Shown: positions 19,814-29,195 of the stretch, in pieces
How the letters are laid out: each line of letters opens with the position of its first letter
Numbering within the stretch: the first letter of the stretch is position 1
Origin: Hyphomonadaceae bacterium
GTDB taxonomy: Bacteria > Pseudomonadota > Alphaproteobacteria > Caulobacterales > Hyphomonadaceae
DNA: 63,354 bases
Reading direction: 5' to 3'
NCBI GenBank assembly: GCA_947478925.1
Contig: CANJXY010000003.1
Coordinates: 1-63,354 of the forward strand
Notes under the pieces: model-generated
What the model was told of the DNA's origin: nothing
Database searches by the model: none
What the model saw: the letters and a program-made list of their open reading frames with translations, nothing else
Made by a program: the position numbers and the translations under genes

Positions 19814-20452
19814 TCAGTGTTGTTTGTAGGCGAAAGCTACGATCAGGGCGAGCGCAACGAACACCATGCCAACGCCGCGTTCGAACCACCGCCGCACGTG
19901 GTCTTTCGCCAGGAACCGCGACAGCGCCCCGCCGATGTGTGTGTAGAGCCATTGCACGCCCAGATCGGCGATCGTGCCGACCGTCCCGAGCACTACAGTC
20001 TGCCCCAGCACATCGGTCTTGGTGTCAATGAACTGTGGCAGGAAGGTCAGGAACCAGAAGATCGTCTTGGGATTGCCGAGCCCGATCATCAGCCCGTCGA
20101 AGAATGCGCCGCGCCCGACCGCGATCACCGGTGACGGCTGCGCCGGGTCGGGTGGCAGCTTGCGCTGCAACGACCGCAGGATCGCCATCACACCCAGCAG
20201 GGCAAGATATCCCGCCCCCGCCCACTTCACGATGAAGAAAGCCAGCTCCGAGGTCGACATCAGCACGCCGATACCCAGCGCCGTCAGGGCGAAGTAGAAG
20301 ACATTGGCGACCTGGATGCCGAAGCCAGCCATCAGGCCCGCGCGACGTCCGCGCAGGGCAGATTGCGACATGATGAACATGACGTTCGGCCCAGGGGCCA
20401 TGCTGACGAGCGTGGTCAGCACGATGAACAACAGGATGTTGTCGGGTATCAT
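19814..20452 (-). CDS. LysE/RhtB-family translocator
   Basis: SMAPGPNVMFIMSQSALRGRRAGLMAGFGIQ. Confidence 0.9.
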   Translation of the reverse strand: MIPDNILLFIVLTTLVSMAPGPNVMFIMSQSALRGRRAGLMAGFGIQVANVFYFALTALGIGVLMSTSELAFFIVKWAGAGYLALLGVMAILRSLQRKLPPDPAQPSPVIAVGRGAFFDGLMIGLGNPKTIFWFLTFLPQFIDTKTDVLGQTVVLGTVGTIADLGVQWLYTHIGGALSRFLAKDHVRRWFERGVGMVFVALALIVAFAYKQH

Positions 20453-20505
20453 CTATGCTTGGTTCCCGCTTGCGGCAGGGATGTCGGCGGACAAACCAAG
20501 GTCCG

Positions 20506-21384
20506 TCAAGCCCTTAACACCCGTCCGGCGACAGCATCAAGCCGCGCCAGCAGCGCAGGATCCCGGTGTTCTCGATCCGTGATGATCGCATGATCGAGGC
20601 ATGTGTCGATCGCGTCTGGATCCGGCGTACGAGGGCCCGCCGCCATCCGCAGCGTTACGCGCGAGACCAGGGCCGCTGCCTTCTGCGCATTGCCATGCAG
20701 CACTTTCAGCACATCGCTCACGGACACCGCGGCGACCTCCTCGTGCCAGCAATCATAGTCCGTCACCATCGCCACCGTTGCGTAGGGCAGCTCCGCCTCG
20801 CGCGCCAGCTTGGCCTCCGGCATGTTGGTCATCCCGATCACCGCGCACCCCCACGAACGATAGAGCTTCGACTCCGCGAGTGACGAAAATTGCGGGCCTT
20901 CCATTGCCAGATAGGTCCCACCCTTGTGTGTGCGAACCCCGAGCGCTGCAGACTCCTCCGCCGCCATCCCCGCCAGCCGCGATGAAACCGGATGCGCCAT
21001 CGACACGTGGGCGACGACGCCCTCGCCAAAAAAACTCTTCTCGCGCGCAAACGTTCGGTCGATGAATTGATCGACCACCACGAAATCACCCGGCGCCATC
21101 TCCTCATTGAGAGATCCGCATGCCGACAGCGAGAGAATGTCGGTGCACCCCGCCCGCTTCAGCACATCGATATTGGCGCGATAGTTGAGCTGCGTCGGCC
21201 CCAACCGATGCCCTCGGCCATGCCGCGGCAGGAACACCACATCGATCCCGTTGAGCTTGCCCCGATAAACCTGATCCGACGGCACGCCCCAGGGCGAGGC
21301 AATCGACTCCCAACGTCCGCCCTCAATACCGGGAACCTGATACAATCCCGACCCGCCAATGATCCCGAGCGTCCATCTGGTCAT
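20506..21384 (-). CDS. mtnP: S-methyl-5'-thioadenosine phosphorylase
   Basis: LGIIGGSGLYQVPGI...FLPRHGRGHRLGPTQLNYRANI...TYLAMEGPQFSS. Confidence 0.95.
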   Translation of the reverse strand: MTRWTLGIIGGSGLYQVPGIEGGRWESIASPWGVPSDQVYRGKLNGIDVVFLPRHGRGHRLGPTQLNYRANIDVLKRAGCTDILSLSACGSLNEEMAPGDFVVVDQFIDRTFAREKSFFGEGVVAHVSMAHPVSSRLAGMAAEESAALGVRTHKGGTYLAMEGPQFSSLAESKLYRSWGCAVIGMTNMPEAKLAREAELPYATVAMVTDYDCWHEEVAAVSVSDVLKVLHGNAQKAAALVSRVTLRMAAGPRTPDPDAIDTCLDHAIITDREHRDPALLARLDAVAGRVLRA

Positions 21385-21497
21385 GCGAAATCTCGATTCC
21401 GGAGTGCGGGGCAATTGGCGCGCACTCTATCCAATCGAGGTGTCGGGGCCAGCAGGTCGACAACAAGGGATGAAACAGCCCCCCGTGAGAACGCAGC

Positions 21498-21995
21498 CTA
21501 CCACCACTTCCGCATCGTGACGGGCGGCGGCGTCAGCAGGTTTACCGTGTGCAGCTGCACGTCATCCGCAACCCGGTAGCCGAGGCTCTCCCAGAACGTC
21601 ACCAGCCTCGGTTGATCCTCGCGCACACCCAGCTGCACGCCCGCGGCGCCTGCCTCACGCGCAGCATCTTCCAGCGCCGCCACCAGCGGTGCGCCGAGGC
21701 CGAGCTTGCGTAGCTCCTTCGCAACACCCACACGCTTGATCTCTGCCCATGACCGCCTGTCGCCCGCAGGCCCCGGCACCGGATGGAACCGTCCGCCGCC
21801 AACCGCCACATCACCTGAGAACAGCAACACCGCCCCGCCGCGTGCGATCTGTCCGGCGATGTCCTCGACCGTTTCGCGGTAGGCGGACGAATTCGTGGCG
21901 ACCGTTCCGGTCCAGCAACGCAGCATTACATCGCGCACCAGCCCCGCATCCACGACACGCGCTGCGTGAAGGCGAAATCCTTGCGGTAGGCGCAT
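21498..21995 (-). CDS. GNAT-family N-acetyltransferase
   Basis: IKRVGVAKELRKLGLGAPLVAALEDAAREAGAAGVQLGVREDQPRLVTFWESLGYRV. Confidence 0.8.
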   Translation of the reverse strand: MRLPQGFRLHAARVVDAGLVRDVMLRCWTGTVATNSSAYRETVEDIAGQIARGGAVLLFSGDVAVGGGRFHPVPGPAGDRRSWAEIKRVGVAKELRKLGLGAPLVAALEDAAREAGAAGVQLGVREDQPRLVTFWESLGYRVADDVQLHTVNLLTPPPVTMRKWW

Positions 21996-22038
21996 GACGA
22001 AGTCTCGAAAACGACAGGGAAACCCGCAAGACGCGAGA

Positions 22039-22104
22039 GCCGGGATCCGTCCGTCCAACAGCCCCGAAGGACGGCCAGATCCCGGCATACGCCTCGCGGC
22101 GTAT
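22039..22104. repeat. REP-like paired hairpins
   Basis: GCCGGGATC(22039-22047)/GATCCCGGC(22078-22086) enclosing CCGTCC/GGACGG, then ATACGCC-TCGC-GGCGTAT (22087-22104). Confidence 0.55.
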
Positions 22105-22170
22105 CTCAAACGCCGCAGCGCCTCTATGAGACGCGCCCGGCCTAAGCGTCGAGTTTAGGATTGAACGGGC

Positions 22171-22196
22171 GGGCGCGCAATTTTCATCGCGCGCCC
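22171..22196. terminator. Hairpin just downstream of petC, candidate pet operon terminator
   Basis: GGGCGCGC-N10-GCGCGCCC, perfect 8-bp arms, 9 bp beyond the petC end. Confidence 0.5.
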
Positions 22197-22204
22197 AATC
22201 GTTA

Positions 22205-23284
22205 CTAGTGCTCCACGTTCCGCCACAGGCGGCGATACGAAAGGAAAGCTAGCAGCGCCAAGATGAGCAGATACGGGATGACCGCCGCGCCCATCTGCTT
22301 GCGCGCCACCTGCTTCGGATCACCGGCCCACGCCAGGAACAGCGCGACGTCATGCGCCTGTTGCTCCATCGTCGTCGGACGACCATCGTCGAACGTGTTC
22401 TTGTCGCAGTTCATGCCGCCAGCGGTGTGCTCGGAGCAGTCTCGCTGCAGCCTGATGTCGAAATCCGACAGCGGCCGCTGCATCGCCAGGAAACCACCCG
22501 GCGGCTTGTGACGCGGATCGCCGCTCCACTGACCGCCCGTATCACCGGCGACGTAAACGTTGTAGTTCTGACCCGGATTGACCTTGAGGCCAGCCGGCGG
22601 TGTCACAAAGCCATTCATCAGCGAATAGATGTACGCCGCGCCGCCGTGACGCGCTTTCGCGATCACTGACAGGTCCGGCGGAATGGCGCCGCCATTGGCA
22701 ACGGAGGCTGCGATGTTGTTGGCGTACGGGCTCGGGAAACGATCCGAGGGAATGCCCGGCACCGAAACCATCGAGCCCGAGTCCGGATCGACTTTCGAGA
22801 CCGAAAACTCGCTCGCCAGTTTTTTCACGATCGGGTTGTCGTTCGGGTTGGGAAAGCGTGCGTCATAGAACGGGCCGCCCACTTCGCCGAGGTTGCGGAA
22901 CGAGAGAAGGCGCAGACCGTGGCAGGTCGAGCAAACGTTCTTGTAGACCTTAAAGCCGCGCTGCATCGCGTTCTGGTCTAGCGTGCCGAACAGTTCCTCG
23001 TGCGGCCAGCCGCCTTTCGGCTCCAGCAGATGGTGCGATGCGCCGCCGCCATGGAGGGCAGCTTCAGCAGCTTCGGGGTTTTCCGGTTGGATCACTTCTG
23101 CGACCGGCGTCGGGGCCGGAGCGACGACAACCGGCTCGGCCGTCGGAGCAGGCGTGACGGCTGGTTGGTCAGCGGCGGGAGGCGGCGTTACCGGGGCGGC
23201 GGGCTGTTGCGCGATGGCGGTGACGCCGAACGCTGCAACCGCGATAACCGCAAGGCTGGATAGGGCGAGCTTGGCGAAGCGCAT
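22205..23284 (-). CDS. petC: Cytochrome c1
   Basis: GFKVYKNVCSTCHGLRLLSFRNL heme motif; C-terminal TM; long N-terminal Ala/Pro-rich segment. Confidence 0.95.
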   Translation of the reverse strand: MRFAKLALSSLAVIAVAAFGVTAIAQQPAAPVTPPPAADQPAVTPAPTAEPVVVAPAPTPVAEVIQPENPEAAEAALHGGGASHHLLEPKGGWPHEELFGTLDQNAMQRGFKVYKNVCSTCHGLRLLSFRNLGEVGGPFYDARFPNPNDNPIVKKLASEFSVSKVDPDSGSMVSVPGIPSDRFPSPYANNIAASVANGGAIPPDLSVIAKARHGGAAYIYSLMNGFVTPPAGLKVNPGQNYNVYVAGDTGGQWSGDPRHKPPGGFLAMQRPLSDFDIRLQRDCSEHTAGGMNCDKNTFDDGRPTTMEQQAHDVALFLAWAGDPKQVARKQMGAAVIPYLLILALLAFLSYRRLWRNVEH

Positions 23285-23294
23285 GTGTCTCTCC

Positions 23295-24752
23295 CTATTC
23301 CGCAGCCACAGGGTTCACCGGGGACGCCGGGACCGCTGCATGTTTCTTGGTGACGCTTTCCGCGATCGACGGCGGACGCACTTTCGGTTTCTCGAGGATT
23401 CCGAGAACCGGCAGGATCAGGAGGAAATACAGGAAATAGTACAGCCCCAGGATCTGCGAGAGCCACAGCCACTTGAAGCCTTCCGAGCTGACTTCGATCG
23501 CAGCTTCGCTGCGGGCCGGTTCAGCCAGCGCGGCTTTCTTCGCGACAAGCGCCTCGTAATTGTCCGACACTTCGCGGATCACCTTGCCGGTGGCCGCTTC
23601 GGTGTAGACGAGCGCGACCTTGTCCGGGCCGTAGTTGAACACAAACTTGTCCGGGTCGTTGGCGCCGCAGAAGCCGAGGCCGACCGATGCGAGCACGAAC
23701 AGCACGAACGCCTGTTGCGCCAACGGACGGTAGCGCATGGAGCGCACCTTCGACGTATCGAGCCACGGCACGAAGAACAGGATCAGGATCGCACCGAACA
23801 TCGCGCCCACACCGAGCAGCTTGGCCTCGATCGGGCCGATGTCGAAAGTGATTGCGCGCAGAATTGCATAGAACGGCAACAGGTACCATTCCGGCACGAT
23901 GTGCGACGGCGTCTGGGCCGGGTTCGCCTGGATGAAGTTGTCTGCGTGGCCGAGCTCGTTCGGCATGAAGAAAACGAACGAGGCAAACAGAATGAAGAAT
24001 ACAACGATCGCGAAGCCGTCCTTCACAGTGTAGTATGGGTGGAACGGGAGCGTGTCTTTCTTCACATCTTTCACCGAAACGCCTGTCGGGTTGTTGTTGC
24101 CCGGAACGTGCAGCGCCCAGATGTGCAGGACAACAATGCCTGCGATGACGAATGGCAGCAGGTAGTGCAGTGAGAAGAAGCGGTTAAGGGTCGCATCACC
24201 GATCGCCGGTCCGCCCATCAGGTAGGTTTTCACCGTGTCGCCGACCAGCGGGATCGCACCAATCAGGTTGGTGATGACCGCCGAGCCATGGAACGACATC
24301 TGTCCCCAGGGCAGCACATAGCCCATGAACGCCGTCGCCATCATGATCAGGTAGATCACGACGCCGAGGATCCAGATCACCTCACGGGGCGATTTATAAG
24401 AGCCGTAATAGAGACCGCGGAACATGTGGATGTAGACCGCCAGGAAGAACATCGACGCGCCGTTCGCGTGGATGCCCTGGATCAGCCAGCCGAAATCGAC
24501 GTCACGGCGAATACGCTCGACCGAGTCGAATGCCTTCGACGTATCGGCAACATAGTGCATCGCCAGCACGATGCCGGTGACGATCTGCACCACCAGCATG
24601 ACGGCCAGGATGCCCCCGAACGTCCACCAGTAGTTGAGGTTCTTCGGTGTCGGGAATTCCATCAGGTCATGGTTGAAGCGCAGGATGGGCAAACGCTCAT
24701 CCATCCACTTCGTGAAGCCGTTCTTCGGCTCGTAGGTCGACGGTCCGCTCAT
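23295..24752 (-). CDS. petB: Cytochrome b of the bc1 complex
   Basis: [41 protein letters not shown] etc. Confidence 0.97.
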   Translation of the reverse strand: MSGPSTYEPKNGFTKWMDERLPILRFNHDLMEFPTPKNLNYWWTFGGILAVMLVVQIVTGIVLAMHYVADTSKAFDSVERIRRDVDFGWLIQGIHANGASMFFLAVYIHMFRGLYYGSYKSPREVIWILGVVIYLIMMATAFMGYVLPWGQMSFHGSAVITNLIGAIPLVGDTVKTYLMGGPAIGDATLNRFFSLHYLLPFVIAGIVVLHIWALHVPGNNNPTGVSVKDVKKDTLPFHPYYTVKDGFAIVVFFILFASFVFFMPNELGHADNFIQANPAQTPSHIVPEWYLLPFYAILRAITFDIGPIEAKLLGVGAMFGAILILFFVPWLDTSKVRSMRYRPLAQQAFVLFVLASVGLGFCGANDPDKFVFNYGPDKVALVYTEAATGKVIREVSDNYEALVAKKAALAEPARSEAAIEVSSEGFKWLWLSQILGLYYFLYFLLILPVLGILEKPKVRPPSIAESVTKKHAAVPASPVNPVAAE

Positions 24753-24769
24753 GTTCCCATGTCCCCCGA

Positions 24770-25351
24770 CTACAGCGAAATCTTGATCATGGTGGCCGAC
24801 GTGTAGTCATACTTCGGGATCGCCAGGTTCTTCGGCGCCGGACCTTTCCGGATGCGTCCCGAGGTGTCGTAGTGCGAGCCGTGGCAGGGGCAGTACCAGC
24901 CACCGAAATCGCCGGTGTTGCCCTGCGCCGGGCCGACCGGAACGCACCCAAGGTGCGTGCAGGTTCCCGAAGTTACCAGGATCGCCGGGTTAAGCTTGCC
25001 ATCCAACATCTTGTGCAGGCGACTGTCGTCCGTGGCAGGATCGCGCAGCTGGGCGTGATCGTCAGCCTTGGCGCGGGCAATCTCGACCGGCGTGCGGTGG
25101 CGGATGAAGAACGGCAGACCGCCGATCAGCACCCGGATCTCGCTGCCTTCCGGCACTTTCGAGACATCTACCTCAGCGGTCGAGGCCGCGCGGGTGTCGG
25201 CTGCAGGCGCGAGTTGCTGGACGAACGGCCATGCGACCGCGGCAACGCCGCCAGCCGCGACGGTCGCCGCCGCAATATGAATAAAATCCCGACGGGTTTC
25301 TCCGGCGTGAGCCGCGTCTGCCGTTGCGGCCTTGGATCCGTGTTCCGACAC
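24770..25351 (-). CDS. petA: Ubiquinol-cytochrome c reductase Rieske Fe-S subunit (GTG start inferred)
   Basis: [39 protein letters not shown]...[21 protein letters not shown]. Confidence 0.95.
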   Translation of the reverse strand: MSEHGSKAATADAAHAGETRRDFIHIAAATVAAGGVAAVAWPFVQQLAPAADTRAASTAEVDVSKVPEGSEIRVLIGGLPFFIRHRTPVEIARAKADDHAQLRDPATDDSRLHKMLDGKLNPAILVTSGTCTHLGCVPVGPAQGNTGDFGGWYCPCHGSHYDTSGRIRKGPAPKNLAIPKYDYTSATMIKISL

Positions 25352-25445
25352 ACGAGTCTCCCATGCTATCCGGAGCTTTTGACGCCTTAATACCGCCGCA
25401 GGGGAACCCCCACAGGTGGCGTGGTGTCGCAAGAAAGCCCCAGTT

Positions 25446-25922
25446 GTGACGGACCCGTCTAAAGTGCGACTCGCCCTCTTTCAACCAGACATCCCTCAGA
25501 ATCTTGGGGCGAATCTCCGATTGGCGGCGTGCCTTGGCGTCGCAGTCGACATTATCGAGCCCTGCGGCTTCCCGCTTACGGACGCTAGCTTGCGTCGCGT
25601 GGCGATGGACTATGCGGAAAATGCTGTTGTTTCGCGTCATTCCGGCTGGTCGGCCTTCCGCGAATCACAAATCGCGAACGGTTCGCGGCTCATCCTGTTC
25701 ACGACACGCGGCGCTGCCCGCCTTGACCAATTTTCATTTCGCCAGGACGACGTCCTACTGTTTGGACGCGAGTCGGCCGGCGCCCCGGAAGATATCCACA
25801 GAGCTGCCGACGAACGCGTAGCGATTCCCCTCGCCCCTCCCGCCCGCTCCCTGAACGTCGCGATGTCCGCCGGCCTCGCTCTGTGGGAAGCGCTGAAGCA
25901 GACCGGCGGCTTGCCGGGGTAG
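25446..25922 (+). CDS. trmL: tRNA (cytidine(34)-2'-O)-methyltransferase
   Basis: VRLALFQPDIPQNLGANLRLAACLGVAVDIIEPCGFP...FGRESAGAPEDI; GTG start. Confidence 0.93.
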   Translation: MTDPSKVRLALFQPDIPQNLGANLRLAACLGVAVDIIEPCGFPLTDASLRRVAMDYAENAVVSRHSGWSAFRESQIANGSRLILFTTRGAARLDQFSFRQDDVLLFGRESAGAPEDIHRAADERVAIPLAPPARSLNVAMSAGLALWEALKQTGGLPG

Positions 25923-25931
25923 ATCTCGCCT

Positions 25932-26020
25932 TGTCATCCCGGGAGCGGGTAGCGCTAGTTGGGACCCTCAGATCGGGGAGAGGGTTCCCGGCTCTTCGCT
26001 AGGCTTCGGACAGGACTACA
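25932..26020. repeat. Decayed REP-like intergenic repeat
   Basis: TTGTCATCCCGGGAGCGGGTAGCGC...GGGACCCTC...GAGGGTTCCCGGCTCTTCGCTAGGCTTCGG with imperfect inverted symmetry. Confidence 0.45.
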
Positions 26021-26181
26021 AGCGATACCGCCGCGGGGTGGCTTGAGGGAAAGCCCACTCTCACTGCGCTCAGCTGCTGCAGGTCCTTCTGATACCTACT
26101 GACCGCTTTGAAGGACTCATTGATCGCCGTCATCACGTGCGGCGCGGTGATATCGAGCGCCGTTCTCATGCCTCCTGCTTT

Positions 26182-26490
26182 CTATTCGGCGACCAGCCCC
26201 GCCTCGAACAGCGCATTGACTTTCCTCCGCACTGTCTCGCGATGCAGGCTCGGCCTGTCGGCAGTCATCACGCACGCGATGGCGTCAAGATCTTTGGATT
26301 TCAGTTTCCTCGTCAGCTTTTTGCGGTCGGAACGGCATCGCCAACGCTTCAGGGGACGCAACGTTGCCTGGGCGATGGAAAGCCAGGTCAGCGTCGACCC
26401 GCTGTCGGACTTGAACATCGATCGGGCGATGTGGATCAGATCAGGAAAAAGCTTGACTGCGCGAAGGCTTTTGGACGCAAGGCCAACTCA
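26182..26490 (-). pseudogene. Possible decayed HTH regulator fragment
   Basis: Reverse-strand reading ...KSLRAVKLFPDLIHIARSMFKSDSGSTLTWLSIAQATLRPLKRW...SLHRETVRRKVNALFEAGLVAE*; HTH-like RETVRRKVNALFEAGLV; no good upstream start. Confidence 0.3.
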
Positions 26491-26504
26491 AGGATCGATA
26501 GTGC

Positions 26505-26849
26505 CTAGTGCTGCCCACCTGCGTCGGCCGCCGCCCCGACCCCGCACTGCCGGCCGATGCCCTGAGTCATCACCGCGAACTTGGTGCGCAGCTCCGGCGC
26601 CAGCTCTTCCATCCGCCCAGCGACCTCGGCCTCGGCGCCCTGCGCGCCTAGCACCACCATGTCGAACATCGGCTTGTCGAGCTTCTCCGCCGTAGCCTTG
26701 CCGAGGCACTCACACACCTCGACAGCTTCGCCGTCCGCGATGCACTGCTCGGTGATCACCTTGATGCCCTGCGCGTTCGGGCTGCACCCGGCGAGGGTCA
26801 CGGCCACGAGGGCGGCGAGACCAGCTGAACTGACGATTGTGCGCCTCAT
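26505..26849 (-). CDS. Small putative lipoprotein with C-x8-CEC motif
   Basis: Lipobox VTLAGC; ITEQCIADGEAVEVCECLGKATAEKL. Confidence 0.65.
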   Translation of the reverse strand: MRRTIVSSAGLAALVAVTLAGCSPNAQGIKVITEQCIADGEAVEVCECLGKATAEKLDKPMFDMVVLGAQGAEAEVAGRMEELAPELRTKFAVMTQGIGRQCGVGAAADAGGQH

Positions 26850-26888
26850 GAAGGGCGTAGACCTGTTTTGTGAGAGTGATGCAAGCAT

Positions 26889-27224
26889 CTATCCGGCAGG
26901 GGCATGGCACTCAAGTTGAGCCGAAGCGATCAGGCTTGGCTGTTTGAAAAGGTCATCGGGCGGCAATTTCCGCATGATCTCGTCCGCGGCGTCTTCCTGC
27001 CCTCTGGCCTGAAGCACCAGCGCCTGCTGAACCTCGGCGCTCACCTCACCCGACGTCACCAGCGCATCCACCTTAGCCGCCTGGCACTCGCATAGCGCTG
27101 CTTCTCCGCCGCCCTCAACGCAGGCCTTGGCCAGCGCGACGTGCGCCTCGCTCGCGGGCGGCTTGTTTTCCCCACACCCGGCCGCCAGCAGCGCCAGCGC
27201 CGCAATCGTCAAAGCAATCCGCAT
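26889..27224 (-). CDS. Small putative lipoprotein, likely paralogue of its neighbour
   Basis: Lipobox LLAAGC; LAKACVEGGGEAALCECQAAKVDAL. Confidence 0.65.
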   Translation of the reverse strand: MRIALTIAALALLAAGCGENKPPASEAHVALAKACVEGGGEAALCECQAAKVDALVTSGEVSAEVQQALVLQARGQEDAADEIMRKLPPDDLFKQPSLIASAQLECHAPAG

Positions 27225-27431
27225 CACCACTCCATCCAAAGCCCGCCCCACACTAGGCACCCCACCCCATTCCGCAAACCCTGCAATACCATCCGTCGTT
27301 CAGACGGCGGACAGGGGGCAGGTCTAGTATGCGCGCAGCGTGCGCACGCGCCCACGCGGACCGCCACCAACTCAGAAAAAAACAGCCCAACACGCCTCAG
27401 CGCACCTGCCTCTGAGGCTGCACGCGCATGC

Positions 27432-28385
27432 CTAGATGCGCAGAGGCGAGACAGACCGGATCGTCCGCACCACGCCATCGGCCGAAGACATCAGCATCGT
27501 GTGCGTTTCGATCGCTCCGCGCCGCCGCACTGCGCCATCCAGCAACGTGCCTTTGGTCACGCCCGTCGCCGCAAAGATCACATCGCCCGAGACCAGGTCG
27601 TCGAGATTGTAGCGCCGCCCCGCATCCTTGAGTCCGCCGCGTTGCGCCTGCAGCTTCTCGGCCTCGTTTCGAAACACGAACCGCGCCTGCATCTGTCCGC
27701 CGACACAGCGGAGTGCCGCAGCCGCCAGCACGCCCTCCGGCGCCTTGCCCTGTCCGACATACATGTCGATGCCCGTCTCCGGCATCGCGGTATTGATCGC
27801 GCCGGCCACGTCGCCGTCTGGAATCAGATTGATCCGTGCGCCTGCCTTGCGCAGGTCATTGATGATCTTCTCGTGACGCGGACGATCCAGCACGCACGCC
27901 GTGATTTCGCGCACATCGACGCCCTTCGCGCGCGCCAGCCGGATCGCATTCTCGCCGGCATCAGCATCGAGGTCGACAATGCCAGCCTCATATCCTGGAC
28001 CAATCGCCAGCTTTTCCATGTAGAGATCAGGAGCCTGCAACAGCCCGCCGCGCGGCGCCGCTGCGATTACTGCCAGCGCATTCGGCATCGCCTTCGCCGT
28101 GAGCGTCGTGCCTTCCAGCGCCTCGAGCGCAACGTCGAGTTCCAACCCGCTGCCTGTGCCAACCGCCGCACCGACATTCAGCGTGTCGCCATCGGCCTCG
28201 CCGACCACGACCTGTCCCGCAAAATCTATTCCGTTCAGCGCGGCGAACATAGCTGCGACCGACGCCTGCTCGGCCGATCTCTCATCTCCGCGCCCGACCC
28301 AGCTCTCCGCCGCTGTAGCCGCCGCGATCGTCGCGCTCGCCATTGCGTAGCCCAGCGTCGAGCAGGAAGTCGCCAGTGTACCCAT
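27432..28385 (-). CDS. glpX: Class II fructose-1,6-bisphosphatase GlpX family, divergent
   Basis: SWVGRGDERSAEQASVAAMFAALNGIDFAGQVVVGEADGD...LEGTTLTAKAMPNALAVIAAAPRGGLLQAPDLYMEKLAIGPG. Confidence 0.88.
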   Translation of the reverse strand: MGTLATSCSTLGYAMASATIAAATAAESWVGRGDERSAEQASVAAMFAALNGIDFAGQVVVGEADGDTLNVGAAVGTGSGLELDVALEALEGTTLTAKAMPNALAVIAAAPRGGLLQAPDLYMEKLAIGPGYEAGIVDLDADAGENAIRLARAKGVDVREITACVLDRPRHEKIINDLRKAGARINLIPDGDVAGAINTAMPETGIDMYVGQGKAPEGVLAAAALRCVGGQMQARFVFRNEAEKLQAQRGGLKDAGRRYNLDDLVSGDVIFAATGVTKGTLLDGAVRRRGAIETHTMLMSSADGVVRTIRSVSPLRI

Positions 28386-28548
28386 GGGGAATCCTGCCCT
28401 CAGCAAGCGTCCCCGATGTTTACGAGGCACGAATCGTCATGTCAGAACGCATACGCCCGGCGGACTCGCGACCAAAGCAAAATCGCGTCCGCCGGGCCAT
28501 GCTGTCATGCTGCGCCGCACTCTAGGGCGTGCGCATTTGTGCCCGTCG

Positions 28549-29010
28549 CTATTGCTTCAGGATTGTGCCGCGAATTTCCCCACCTTTGTTCGCGGCGGTG
28601 TGAACATTCACATAGTATTTGCCGGCGGCCAGATCGGCAGCCTGCGCATCGGTCAACGTCGCCGTGCCCTTGATCGGGCTGGCAGCGGACGGGAACGGCA
28701 CAACCGGCGGGCCGTTGGCGCCCTCTGCGGCCGGACCATGAATGTGCGCGGCAACCGCAGCACCGGTCAGCCCCTCGTAGGTCACATCATAGGTCAGCGT
28801 GTGCGTTGCGGGATCGTACATGAACATGCCCATGCCTTTGCCCGTCGACACAATCCCGGCGCTCGGCGCCAGCATCGCATGATAGTGGTTCATTGCTGGC
28901 ATTTTCGCCATCGCGGGCATGGCCGGCATAGCCGGAGCAGCCGGTGTCATCGCGCAACCGCCCGCCAGCATCCCGGCCATAATAGCAGAGCCAATCCAAA
29001 GCTTCCTCAT
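28549..29010 (-). CDS. CHRD-domain lipoprotein with Met-rich leader
   Basis: GGCAMTPAAPAMPAMPAMAKMPAMNHYHAML; AAHIHGPAAEGANGPPVV...GKYYVNVHTAANKGGEIRGTI. Confidence 0.82.
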   Translation of the reverse strand: MRKLWIGSAIMAGMLAGGCAMTPAAPAMPAMPAMAKMPAMNHYHAMLAPSAGIVSTGKGMGMFMYDPATHTLTYDVTYEGLTGAAVAAHIHGPAAEGANGPPVVPFPSAASPIKGTATLTDAQAADLAAGKYYVNVHTAANKGGEIRGTILKQ

Positions 29011-29195
29011 GACGTCCCTCATGTGTTTGTCGGCAGATCGGGAAGCCCCCGCGCCGTGTTGCTCTATCTAGTCCGATGTCGGGGTGTTGGACAGAGCGCA
29101 TGAATTGCAATCATTTGCGATATGCCTATCAGACGTGGGTCTATGAGGCCGACGCACCTCTTGCGGCAATCCAATCGAGTGTTCAAAACGGATTC

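Noticed and set aside
22983-24173. 396-aa plus-strand ORF opposite petC and petB
   Set aside because: Antisense shadow of cytochrome genes
27141-28673. 510-aa plus-strand ORF opposite glpX
   Set aside because: Antisense shadow; low-complexity Arg/His/Ala composition
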